From: Archangium violaceum
Lineage (GTDB): Bacteria > Myxococcota > Myxococcia > Myxococcales > Myxococcaceae
Length of the DNA: 64,000 nt
NCBI RefSeq assembly: GCF_016887565.1
Contig: NZ_CP069396.1
Coordinates: 5,686,001-5,750,000, forward strand
Reading direction: 5' to 3'
A program made the translations under genes and the position numbers. Under the pieces are notes generated by a model. That model ran no database searches, was not told the DNA's origin, and was given only the letters and a program-made list of their open reading frames with translations. Within the stretch, counting starts at the first letter, position 1; each line of letters opens with the position of its first letter. This document shows positions 1 through 8,700 of the stretch, piece after piece.

Positions 1-1
1 A

Positions 2-1009
2 GCCTACGAGATTCGCGGCGGATTCGGATTGGACAAGCTGGTGCCTGTTGAGCGGCCGGACCCGGAGCCGGGCCCTTTCCAGGTGCGGGTGCGGGTGAAG
101 GCCACGAGCCTCAACTACCGCGACCTGATGATGGTGGAGGGGCGCTACAACTCGAAGCAGAAGCTGCCCCTGGTCCCCAACTCGGACGGGGCGGGCGTGG
201 TGGAGGCGGTGGGGCAGGGCGTCACCCGGGTGAAGCCGGGGGATCGGGTGATGGGCATCTTCGCGCAGGCGTGGCTCGCGGGAGAGCCCTCGCGCGCGGC
301 GCAGGGCAGCACGCTGGGAGGACCGCTGGATGGCGCGCTCGCGGACACGATGATCCTCCACGAGGAGGGGGTGGTGCCCACGCCCGCTCACCTGTCGGAC
401 GAGGATGCCGCCACGCTGCCGTGCGCGGCCGTCACCGCGTGGAGCGCGCTCGTCACGCACGGAGGGCTCAAGGCGGGTGACACCGTGCTGCTGCAGGGGA
501 CGGGTGGCGTCTCCATCTTCGCGCTGCAGATCGCCCGGATGATGGGGGCGCGCGTCATCCTCACCTCCAGCCGTGACGACAAGCTGGAGCGGGCCCGCGC
601 GCTGGGCGCACACGAGGGCATCAACTACGTGACGACCCCGGATTGGGACAAGGCGGCGCGGGCGCTCACCGGCGGCACGGGCGTGGACCACGTGGTGGAG
701 GTGGGTGGCGCCGGCACCCTGGAGAAGTCGCTGCGCGCCGTGCGGGTTGGAGGCACGGTGTCCGTGATCGGCGTGCTCAGCGGTGGCGTGGGCGCGGTGC
801 CCGTCACGCCCATCCTCATGGGGAACCTGCGCGTGCAGGGCATCCTGGTGGGCCACCGCCAGTCCTTCGAGGCGCTCAACCGGGCGCTGACGCTGCACGG
901 CGTGCGCCCGGTGGTGGACCGCGTCTTCCCGTTCACCGAGGCGCGCGCCGCCTTCGAGTACCTCAAGAGCGGAGCGCACTTCGGCAAGGTCGTCATCCGG
1001 GTGGAGTGA
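2..1009 (+). CDS. Zinc-free MDR-family alcohol dehydrogenase/quinone oxidoreductase (5' end cut)
   Basis: Medium-chain dehydrogenase/reductase, predicted to use NAD(P)H in the cytosol on an alcohol, aldehyde or quinone. The reading frame is open to the first bases of the window (AYEIRGGFGLDKL), so the true start lies a few codons upstream; the in-frame TTG at 29 is not the likely start. The N-terminal GroES-like part has the family signature SLNYRDLMM, and the Rossmann part has QGTGGVSIFALQIA (dinucleotide loop). The cysteines expected for catalytic and structural zinc are absent, which points to the zinc-independent QOR-like branch. The stop lies 14 bases from the stop of the convergent lipoprotein gene. 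The substrate cannot be told from sequence. Confidence 0.88.
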   Translation, partial: AYEIRGGFGLDKLVPVERPDPEPGPFQVRVRVKATSLNYRDLMMVEGRYNSKQKLPLVPNSDGAGVVEAVGQGVTRVKPGDRVMGIFAQAWLAGEPSRAAQGSTLGGPLDGALADTMILHEEGVVPTPAHLSDEDAATLPCAAVTAWSALVTHGGLKAGDTVLLQGTGGVSIFALQIARMMGARVILTSSRDDKLERARALGAHEGINYVTTPDWDKAARALTGGTGVDHVVEVGGAGTLEKSLRAVRVGGTVSVIGVLSGGVGAVPVTPILMGNLRVQGILVGHRQSFEALNRALTLHGVRPVVDRVFPFTEARAAFEYLKSGAHFGKVVIRVE

Positions 1010-1023
1010 CGCGCCCCTGGGGT

Positions 1024-2376
1024 CTACGGCTTGTCCGAGACGACGATGGAGAAGGGATACCGGGTCTCGTCGCGGAGATCCGGATCATACGGACCCGTCG
1101 GCAGGGCGGTCACGATGATCGTCCGGCGCTGATCGGCCGCGAACCTCAGCTGCTTCGGGCCCGACGAGAGGTCCAGGATCTCCCCGTCGGAATCAGGCGT
1201 CAGCCCGGGCACGGCCTGGACGACGAAGCGGCGCTGCGCGGCGTCCGGGGCCTCGAGGGACACGTAGACGGTCTGCGGGGTGCCCGCGCCGGCCGACAGC
1301 TCGATGTAGCTGGTGCCCAGCATCATCGGGGCGTTCTCCTCGGGGATGCTGATCCTGCCCGGCGTGGCCTCCTGCTGGGCGGCCAGCGAGAGCTTCGCGG
1401 CCTTGAGGTTGTCCAGCCCGTCCTTGAAGTGACGGAAGTGGCGGTCGTCGACGTGGTCTCCCGTGTACCAGCGCCAGCGCGAGAACTCGGGGACGGTCTC
1501 GACGTAGCTGGAGCTCTTCTCCGCGAGCATCCCATCGAGCGCATCGGCGAAGTCGGGCTCGTTGAGTGTCTGATCATTCTCCGCGCCGGGCGGGTTGCGC
1601 GACGCGAGCCACATGCGCGAGAGGAATTGCGGCTGGCCCCCGAAGAAGCGGTCCTTCAGGTAGAGCAGGTACATGGAGGAGCCATACATGTACCAGGTCT
1701 CGTACTTGTCATCGCGGTCGATGGCCCAATCGGGGTGGGCCTGGAAGTCTTCGAAGTAGGTCTTGATGTAACGGTTCGCGTACACCTGATCCGCGAAGAC
1801 GGCGGACATCTCGAAGGTGTGCGGAGCCTCGTACCAGTCATCCGCGGCCTGGGAGGCGTGCGCCATCTCATGGACGACGGTCTCCTCGAGCTCGGGGCCG
1901 CCGTAGGGGCCCCAGGCATCGACGACCATGAAGCCGCGCCGGTCATCCCACGCGGTGGAGGGCTCGCCCGAGAGGACGTTGACGAGGCAGCTGCGGTGCC
2001 CCTTCCACACGAACACGTCGAACGCGTCATCCGGTCCGCACTCGCCCTTGTCGGTGAGGGCCGGGCGCATGCCGAGCTGGTTGACGTGATAGTCCCAGCC
2101 CTTCTCGACGTAGGCGAGGACCTGCTGGGCCGTCTCCTTCTCGACCTCCTTGTAGTAGTGGACGAGTACCGGGAGCTTCTCGGAGCGGATCGAGTACGGG
2201 AACATCTCGTTGAAGTCGGGCCGCCCGCAGATGGGGGTTCCTTCCTCCAGGGGGTGCGTGTAGTCGAGGGGGTCGACCTGGGGGTCGTCATTCGAATCAC
2301 AACCCGAGATGGCAAGACCCAGCCCGAGGCAGGCCACCCAGGGCAGGAGCCTGGAGGAGGTGAAGCGCGAGAGCAT
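1024..2376 (-). CDS. Lipoprotein with HEXXH zinc-metallopeptidase motif
   Basis: Predicted exported lipoprotein of 450 aa. A signal peptide ends in the lipobox ISGC (Cys26), which together with an AAAGGAA ribosome site fixes the start at 2376 rather than the longer open frame. The motif HEMAH (residues 169-173) in the context ETVVHEMAHASQAADDW, with a Glu at 189 (FEMSAVFADQ), is the pattern of a gluzincin-type zinc peptidase. The C-terminal third is beta-rich and may be a binding domain. The family is not recognised beyond this, so peptidase activity is inferred. It stands alone, and is preceded by a near-consensus sigma-54 promoter and three palindromes, so expression is probably switched on by an enhancer-binding protein. 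Confidence 0.75.
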   Translation of the reverse strand: MLSRFTSSRLLPWVACLGLGLAISGCDSNDDPQVDPLDYTHPLEEGTPICGRPDFNEMFPYSIRSEKLPVLVHYYKEVEKETAQQVLAYVEKGWDYHVNQLGMRPALTDKGECGPDDAFDVFVWKGHRSCLVNVLSGEPSTAWDDRRGFMVVDAWGPYGGPELEETVVHEMAHASQAADDWYEAPHTFEMSAVFADQVYANRYIKTYFEDFQAHPDWAIDRDDKYETWYMYGSSMYLLYLKDRFFGGQPQFLSRMWLASRNPPGAENDQTLNEPDFADALDGMLAEKSSSYVETVPEFSRWRWYTGDHVDDRHFRHFKDGLDNLKAAKLSLAAQQEATPGRISIPEENAPMMLGTSYIELSAGAGTPQTVYVSLEAPDAAQRRFVVQAVPGLTPDSDGEILDLSSGPKQLRFAADQRRTIIVTALPTGPYDPDLRDETRYPFSIVVSDKP

Positions 2377-2425
2377 GCTTTCGTTCCTTTGAAGACGGCG
2401 CGTTGAAGGCGTGAGCGGATCGAAT

Positions 2426-2441
2426 AGCAATGCGTGTGCCG
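2426..2441 (-). promoter_or_regulatory. Sigma-54 (-24/-12) promoter of the HEXXH lipoprotein
   Basis: On the minus strand the bases read CGGCACACGCATTGCT. This matches the sigma-54 consensus TGGCACG-N4-TTGC(A/T), with GG and GC exactly ten bases apart. The implied transcription start is near 2416, about 40 bases before the ATG at 2376. Confidence 0.75.
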
Positions 2442-2490
2442 GCCTCCTCGATGACTGCGCTCCAATTGGGAGGGGCAGATGGGTGGGCGG

Positions 2491-2545
2491 CTGACATGTC
2501 AGCGCGAGCGGATTGACGTGTCAGCGCGAGTGGCTGACACGTCGG
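2491..2545. promoter_or_regulatory. Three phased TGACRYGTCA palindromes (enhancer sites)
   Basis: CTGACATGTCAG (2491-2502), TTGACGTGTCAG (2513-2524) and CTGACACGTCGG (2534-2545) are spaced 22 and 21 bases apart, about two helical turns. They sit roughly 75-130 bases upstream of the predicted sigma-54 start, the usual place for an enhancer-binding protein. The same palindrome occurs upstream of both tail-fibre units at 16950-16994 and 19857-19901. Confidence 0.6.
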
Positions 2546-2567
2546 GGCCTGTCGCGCGTCGACGTCC

Positions 2568-3602
2568 TCAAGCCAGGTCGCGCAGGTGGACGTCCAGGTG
2601 GGTATCCGAGGTGCCCAGGGTGCTCAGGTCATCGGTGGGGATGACGTAGCCCTGATCGGCGCCGACGTGCTTGCGGTAGAAGTCCACGACGCCCGGATCC
2701 TGGACGTTGGACGTGGTGGTCTTCTTGATGCCGTAGACGGAGCCATCGGCGTTGCGGGCCTTGACGGAATCGGGGGCGGAGGCCAGGAGGTTGTCCATGG
2801 TGCCGGACAGCTTGCCGCCACTCTGCGGCTTGATGGTCATGGCGGCGTTGTCGCCCTCGATGTAGCTCACGTCGTAGTAGGTCTGGTTGCCGCCGCCGTT
2901 GAACTTGACCTCGCCGAGCGTGGCCGCGGCCCCATCGCCGGACGTGCTGCGGAAGTTGCCGGACCAGCCCTGGGGGAACTCCACGGTCTGGGACTTGCCG
3001 GGTTGCAGCGTCACGGGGGCGACCTCCTTGTCACCGGCGTTCGGCGTGAACTTGATGGTCATCGGCGACTTGCCATCGTTGGTGAAGGTCATCGTGTTGC
3101 CCTGCTTCGAGGACGAAGGGCCGCCAGCCGAAGAGGCTCCCTCCGGCTTGGAGACCTGGGCGCTCGGGGCGGCCGGCGCGCTGGGGGCGACCGGCGCGCT
3201 TGGGGCGGCGGAGGCCTGGGGTGCTCCCTGGAGCAGCGACTGGAGGCCAGGGGCGCCACTGTCCACGCCACCAATCTCCGGCACCTCACCACCAGGAATC
3301 GACAGCGAGTCACCCGTGGCGTCACCGTTCAATCCGCCCAGCAGGTCCTTGCACAGGGTCACCAGCTGCTGCGCCACCTGATTGAGCAGCTGGTCCATCT
3401 CGGCCACACCGCCCGCCTTCGTCGCGCTCAGAGGGGAGTCGAATCCATCGGCCTGGAACAACTGCTCCAGGGGATTGCTCTGCTGCGAGCTCTGGAGTGC
3501 CGACACGCCCTTGCCCTGGCAGGAGGAGACCGACTCGGTGCCAGTCGTGCTCGGGATGGACGGGGAGAAGACGGGCGACCTGGAGATGGGGGAGAGCGCC
3601 AT
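2568..3602 (-). CDS. Protein with C-terminal thaumatin-like domain
   Basis: A 344-aa protein. The start at 3602 is chosen because GAGGA precedes it; the open frame continues upstream only through operator DNA. Residues 1-170 are low-complexity (Ser/Pro/Ala/Gly-rich) with no clear signal peptide. From about residue 170 a beta-rich domain contains MTFTNDGKSPMTIKF and YYDVSYIEGDNAAMTI. The latter resembles LTYVDHVGLPMQI in the thaumatin-like glucanase at 51391-52839, so a thaumatin-like (glucan-binding or lytic) fold is inferred; the catalytic residues are unclear. It lies downstream of the large leftward operon ending at 3805 but has its own sigma-54 promoter and three enhancer-like palindromes, so it can be expressed separately. 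Confidence 0.6.
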   Translation of the reverse strand: MALSPISRSPVFSPSIPSTTGTESVSSCQGKGVSALQSSQQSNPLEQLFQADGFDSPLSATKAGGVAEMDQLLNQVAQQLVTLCKDLLGGLNGDATGDSLSIPGGEVPEIGGVDSGAPGLQSLLQGAPQASAAPSAPVAPSAPAAPSAQVSKPEGASSAGGPSSSKQGNTMTFTNDGKSPMTIKFTPNAGDKEVAPVTLQPGKSQTVEFPQGWSGNFRSTSGDGAAATLGEVKFNGGGNQTYYDVSYIEGDNAAMTIKPQSGGKLSGTMDNLLASAPDSVKARNADGSVYGIKKTTTSNVQDPGVVDFYRKHVGADQGYVIPTDDLSTLGTSDTHLDVHLRDLA

Positions 3603-3668
3603 GGCGGGGTTTCCTCGGGAGCGAAGTGGAAGTGAGCGGCCACTTGCCGGCAGCACGAGCCACCATGA

Positions 3669-3684
3669 AGCAGGAGGTGTGCCA
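3669..3684 (-). promoter_or_regulatory. Sigma-54 promoter of the thaumatin-like gene
   Basis: The minus strand reads TGGCACACCTCCTGCT: the -24 element TGGCAC is perfect, GG and GC are ten bases apart, and the -12 element is CTGCT instead of TTGCT. The implied start is near 3659, about 57 bases ahead of the ATG at 3602. Confidence 0.75.
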
Positions 3685-3728
3685 ACGCTCACTTCCCTCT
3701 CGAGTCCCTCTTGTGGGAGGCAGGTCCT

Positions 3729-3800
3729 GGTGACCGCCGTCACCATCGGAGGGGCCGCGAATCTGGTGACTGCCGTCACGCCCTGGTGACTGCTGTCACC
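3729..3800. promoter_or_regulatory. Three GGTGAC-N4-GTCACC palindromes (enhancer sites)
   Basis: Copies at 3729-3744, 3765-3780 and 3785-3800 read GGTGAC(C/T)GC(C/T)GTCAC(C/G). They lie about 70-140 bases upstream of the predicted sigma-54 start, as expected for sites of a bacterial enhancer-binding protein. The half-site TGAC/GTCA is shared with the other palindromes in this region, but here the spacer is four bases instead of two. The third copy ends four bases before the stop of the gene at 3805. Confidence 0.65.
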
Positions 3801-3804
3801 ACCC

Positions 3805-5694
3805 TCAGCTCCCCGTGCTGATGAACCGGACCTTCTCCACGCCCTCGATCATCTCCAGGGCGAACTGGGCGGAGGTGAAACCACTTCCGCCCAGCCGGCC
3901 CTTCATGGCGTTCGCGAGGCTCCCGATGTCGACCACGCCGAGCTGCTCGTTCCGCCAGGGAATGGGGAGCGGATTGGACAGCTCGTCGCCGGTGGTCAGG
4001 TCCCGCAGGGTCTTGTGGTACTGGGGCGGGTTGCCCGTGGCCGCGTCCACGCCGAAATGCATGGCCTCGGGCTTCTGGTGGATGTCGACCGTCCTCACGT
4101 CGCCGTCGAAGAGGCACAGGAGCACGTTCGATGACAGCCGCTCCATGCGCACGATCGGAAGCGGCTGCACCGCGTCGGGGACGAAGTCCGCGTTGTCGAT
4201 GACCTGGGAATAACCGTCCACCAGGAGGTTCGGCCAGCCCGACACCACGTCCGAGCGCATCAGGAAGCCCGAGAGGTTCCCGTAGGGCGTCGCCAGGGGG
4301 TTCTCCGCGTCCTGCGCCACGTCGCCGTCCGTCACCCGGCCGATGCTGAACGCGCCGTCCAGCAGGCACTCCACCCAGCGCGCATCCACCCGGAAGAACC
4401 GGATCGACTCGATGGGCAGGAACCGCTCGTCCGGCACCAGGTAGTTGAAGGGCACGTTCTTCAGGAGGGAGAGATCCGAGAACCAGGTGGAGATCGTCGG
4501 GGGTACTTGCGAATCGGTCTCGGGCGCGGTCAGCGGCAGGTGCTCCACGGCCTGCTCGGCGGCCTTGATGTTCTGGGCCTGGCCCTGCTTCCAGTCGTAC
4601 AGGGCGAGGGCCACGCCCTGGTTCCGCAGGGTGAGCAGACGTCCCAGCTCCCAGGCCGCGGCGTACGAGGCGTCGAACATGCCGGTGCCCTGGTCGTAGC
4701 GGTACAGCTCATCGGCGTCGCGCACGGGCAGGTTCAGGAGGTCCGTCGTCTGGCCCGGCCGGAAGGGCCCATGGTACCAGGAGACGGTCTTGTCTCCCTC
4801 GCGCAGCCGGTGGCGCAGTGCCACGCTGCCCGTGGCGAGGGCCGCGTTCGCATCGGCGTTGCTCGAATTCGCGAGGCGGAACGTGTCGTGAGCCAGGTTC
4901 AGGAGGAGCTGGGAGAAGCTCTGCTTGTCGTCGAGGCACGAGAACTGGAAGTGTCGCAGGACGACCAGGCGGATCTTGTCGTCGTCCCCGGCGTTCTGGA
5001 AGTCGAACGTGTCGCCGCCGCTCGGGTAGCGCCCCTCCAGGGAGATCAGATACGCCGTGCTGCTCCCTCCATTCTGGGGCAGGCGGTTGGCGATCACCGT
5101 CGCGATCTCCTCGCCCGCGAGGTTGCCCGAGTCGTCCAAGGGCTGCCGCACGTGGGAGAGATAGGCGAGCTCACTCTTCAGGGGTAGCAGCTGGGAGAGG
5201 AGCCCCTTTTTCACGTCGATGACGGTGACCTTGTCGGTCGGCGCCTGACTGGGCTCGAGCTCGAACGCCGGGTAGCGCGCGGTGCTCGCGGGAGTGCTCT
5301 GGAGCTGGGACAGGGTGATGATCTGCGGCTGCGGCTTGTCATCCAGCGTGGGGAAATCCGAGTCTCGCAGGACCAGCAGGGCGAGCCAGGGCAGGCCGAG
5401 GTCCTGCTCATCCGGAGCGCGCTCCCAGGGCAGGGTGCTGCGCGTGAGCGAGATGTGCGCCAGCACGTTGTTGTGGTCGCCGAGGCTTGCATCGGGCGGG
5501 AACACGGCCGAGACGTCGCTCGCATCGAGCGTGGAGAACCGCTCTCCGGTGACGGCGAACGCCACCTCGCGCGAGTAGGTCTGGGCACTCGGGATCGTGT
5601 TGCTCTTCGTCGAGACGACCTGCTCGACCCGGATGCGGTAGGTCCCGCTCTCCATCGCGGGCTGGTGGTACTGGATGAACTCGACCTTGGGCAT
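3805..5694 (-). CDS. Uncharacterised 629-aa protein of the large tail-like operon
   Basis: I do not recognise a named family. The protein is soluble, with no signal peptide or membrane segment. It has a long central helical region and a conserved-looking stretch VPDERFLPIESIRFF followed by VDARWVECLLDGAFSIGR. I recall this kind of stretch from other large uncharacterised bacterial proteins but cannot tie it to a function. It is the last gene of a leftward operon, 27 bases after the DUF6603-like gene, so it probably works with the 1350-aa protein, the fibre-like protein and the metallo-beta-lactamase-fold protein. A structural part of a large extracellular or particle-like assembly is possible. 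That is inference from context only. Confidence 0.6.
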   Translation of the reverse strand: MPKVEFIQYHQPAMESGTYRIRVEQVVSTKSNTIPSAQTYSREVAFAVTGERFSTLDASDVSAVFPPDASLGDHNNVLAHISLTRSTLPWERAPDEQDLGLPWLALLVLRDSDFPTLDDKPQPQIITLSQLQSTPASTARYPAFELEPSQAPTDKVTVIDVKKGLLSQLLPLKSELAYLSHVRQPLDDSGNLAGEEIATVIANRLPQNGGSSTAYLISLEGRYPSGGDTFDFQNAGDDDKIRLVVLRHFQFSCLDDKQSFSQLLLNLAHDTFRLANSSNADANAALATGSVALRHRLREGDKTVSWYHGPFRPGQTTDLLNLPVRDADELYRYDQGTGMFDASYAAAWELGRLLTLRNQGVALALYDWKQGQAQNIKAAEQAVEHLPLTAPETDSQVPPTISTWFSDLSLLKNVPFNYLVPDERFLPIESIRFFRVDARWVECLLDGAFSIGRVTDGDVAQDAENPLATPYGNLSGFLMRSDVVSGWPNLLVDGYSQVIDNADFVPDAVQPLPIVRMERLSSNVLLCLFDGDVRTVDIHQKPEAMHFGVDAATGNPPQYHKTLRDLTTGDELSNPLPIPWRNEQLGVVDIGSLANAMKGRLGGSGFTSAQFALEMIEGVEKVRFISTGS

Positions 5695-5721
5695 GACGGT
5701 CTGCTCCTGGTGTCGGCCAGC

Positions 5722-8700
5722 TCAATGGACCTGCGGCGCGATGATGAAGCTATCGGCGACGGCGTTGGCATCGAGCCGGATGTCGTCGGCGCCGAACCCC
5801 AGGGCCGCGAGCATCTGGCTCCGCTTGTCGTTCTTGCCGACCGTGTTGCGGAGGGTGTCCCTCCGCTGGGAGTCATTCTCGCTGTTGGCCTGGAAGGCGG
5901 GGACGGGGGTCCAGGCGTAGGCGCCGTTGACGCACATCGTGTCGTATTGCAGCGCCTCGTTGTCGATTCCCGCGGTCACGCCTGCCTTCGGCGGGTCCGC
6001 GGGCGTGATGCGGTAGCCGCTCAGCGGATCGGCACCGGTCGCCCCATCGACGACGAACTGGGGATCGTTGACCCCGGGAGGCTGGATCCGGTCCGAATGA
6101 CCCGAGACCGTCGTGGCCACGCCCCACAGCGAGCTGGGCGCCTTCTGCGTGCTGGGCGTGAAGGCGAAGTGGCTCTCGACGGGCACGTCCTCGTCGCCGT
6201 AGGTGATCGTGATCCGGTGGGTGGACTGGAGATCGTCGGCATGGACGGCCATCGCGTAGATGCCGAAGTCCTGGCAGGCGCCTTCCGTTGGGAGCGCGGT
6301 ATCGCCGCTCGACCCGCGGAGCCCCTGCTTGATCGGGACGAAAGAGCCCGTGTCGAGCGCGAACTCCTTCGGGTTGACCACGTACAGGGTGTCAGAGCCC
6401 TGGGTGAGCTGCCGCTCGAGGCCGGAGCTGACCGCGATGCTCACGACGTCGCTGTCCGCGGGCATGTACTGGTCCTGGAACGTGCTCCAGTCGATGGCCA
6501 GCGGGTAGCGCGACGATTGATCGCCGAACGAGACCGTGACGCCGACGAAGACGATCTTGAATTTGGCGTGGCCCCCGAAGTCGGGCCCCCAGATGTGCAC
6601 GTCCACGCCCAGGTCGACGGGCCCGACGAATCCCACGCCAGCGCGGATCTCGACCCGGACCTCGAGGTCGTAATAGTACGGCTGCCAGGAGATGAGGAAA
6701 TCACAGCTGGCGCTGAAGTCGCAGTAGAGCGAGCCGGCCTTGTAATGAATCTCCGCGCTGCCGCCGGCCATCATCGCGTGGGCGCAGAGCGCGAAGTAGC
6801 TGCTGCCCTTGAGGAACGTGTCCCCGTCGATCTGCCAGTTGATGCCCAGGCGAGGAACCGTGGGGTAGTGACTGGGGACGTTGAAGCGGGGGTGGTAGCC
6901 GCCCAGGGTGATGACGAAATCGCCCGCGTGCGCGCCGGAATACCAGGCGTAGAACGCGAAGCCGCCGGTCAGGTGGCAGCCCTTGCCGAAGATGTACGAG
7001 GCCGGATCGAGCTCGGCGATGACGCCGAAGAACCCATCCGACGGGATGAAGCTCGCCTCGAGCAGCATCCGCAGCTCGGCCAGCGGGCTCTTCACTTCCT
7101 CCCCGTGCGGGATGCACAGATCCGCGACGCCCAGGAGGTCCACCTCGAAGCGCGACCCCAGGTCGACGCTCAGGAGCGCGAAGCAGTCGACCATCTTGAA
7201 GGAGGAGAACTTCACGCCCACCGCGATGAAGCCCGCGCCGATGAGCGGGGGGATGTAGCTGTCGATCTTCAGCAGCTCGTTCTGGAGGATCTCCGCCTGG
7301 TTCGCGGTGTTGCTGATGTCCGGCAGATCTCCAGAGATGGCTTCGGCGACCAGGGGGAAGGTGGCGACGCCGTCGATGGGTGGAACGATCAGCGTGCGGT
7401 TCCAACCAAAGCCCGCCGACACGGCCTCCACCGACAGGAACGGCGGACCGCCGATGGGGATGTCGAGCACGGCGTAGAGGAACAGCGAGGGATTGCCGTC
7501 GATCTCCGCGTACGAGCCGATGGCGTGCAGGCCGAGCGCGTTGTCCTCGACCTGGACCTCGACCACGGCCTCGCCATCGTACTCATCGAAGGTGTGGTTG
7601 TTCTCGGTCACCTGCGTGTGCAGGAGCGAACCACCGATCTCGAGGCAGTCGTTCTTGTAGTCGAGGCTCAGGCCCTCGAGGTGGAAGGTGGGATCGAGCT
7701 TCGTCAGCGGTGAGCTGACCCCCAGCCCGTCGAGCGCGGCCGACAGGCCGGCGATGCTCAGCGAGGCATTCACCAGGAACCAGAGCTGATCGTCCTGGTA
7801 CTGCATCCCCACCTTCTCGATGTGGACCGGACCGATGGACTTCTGGACCGAGTACCACGTCGCGCCGCTCGAGCCCCCCGAGCTCGCCACGATGGCGGAC
7901 TTCGTGTCCGTCGACGGGACGACGTTGCCGTTGTCGTCCATCTTCACGGGCAGATCCACCTGCTGGACCGTGTCCCCGATCGTGATGGTGCCGCGAAAGG
8001 TCAGCCCTGAGTCGATGGCCTGGGGCAGGAGCTTCACGCCCTGCTGTTGGAACAGCGGGACGAGCGCGTTCACCTCGCCCTGATCGAAGGCCGCGGAGGC
8101 GATGGAGACGCCATAGGTGAGCTTGATGGTCTCGCCTGATGGGAAGTACTGACCGATGAGCGGGAGCTCGGACAGATCGATGCCGGAGTTGAGGTCCACC
8201 TCGAAGAGCATCTTGCCGCTCCCCTGGGGCGAGACATCCGCGAAGGCGGCATCCACCAGCGAGACGGAGAGCCCGTCGGGAACCACGTTCGCCAGGCTCG
8301 TGGAGACGCTGGCGACCAGCTGCTTCACGTTCGTGGACGTGCCGGAGGGGCTGGTGTAGCTGGTGATGCCTGTCTTTCCGAAGGTGGTCTGGTTCGAATA
8401 GGAGTCGAAGTCGATCTGCCCGAGCGTGTCCCAGGTGGTCGTCAGCGAGAACGTATCGTCGCTGGTGTCGGCCGTGGCCTGGAGGTTCGTCAGCACGAGG
8501 CTGTTGACGAAGTTTGGAACCTGGACGCCGAAGGTGCTGGTCAGCTCAGTGATGAGCTTGCCCACGGGGAGCTGCTGGTCACCCCGGGTCCCGCCGGAGA
8601 AGAGCCAGCCCGTGGCGTTCTGGGGGTGCTGGGCCGAGCCGAAGAGCTGGACGCCGGCGAGGGTGAAGTTCGCGTCGATTCCGCCGGACCCGGGGCTCGA

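Noticed and set aside
643-2406. Long open frame on the plus strand over the 3' part of the oxidoreductase and the lipoprotein gene
   Set aside because: It is Arg/Gly/Val-rich, has no domain, and runs antisense to a gene with lipobox, HEXXH motif and ribosome site; a GC-rich shadow frame.
5455-7713. 752-aa plus-strand open frame opposite the DUF6603-like gene
   Set aside because: No recognisable domain and shadow-type composition; the minus strand gene has operon spacing on both sides.
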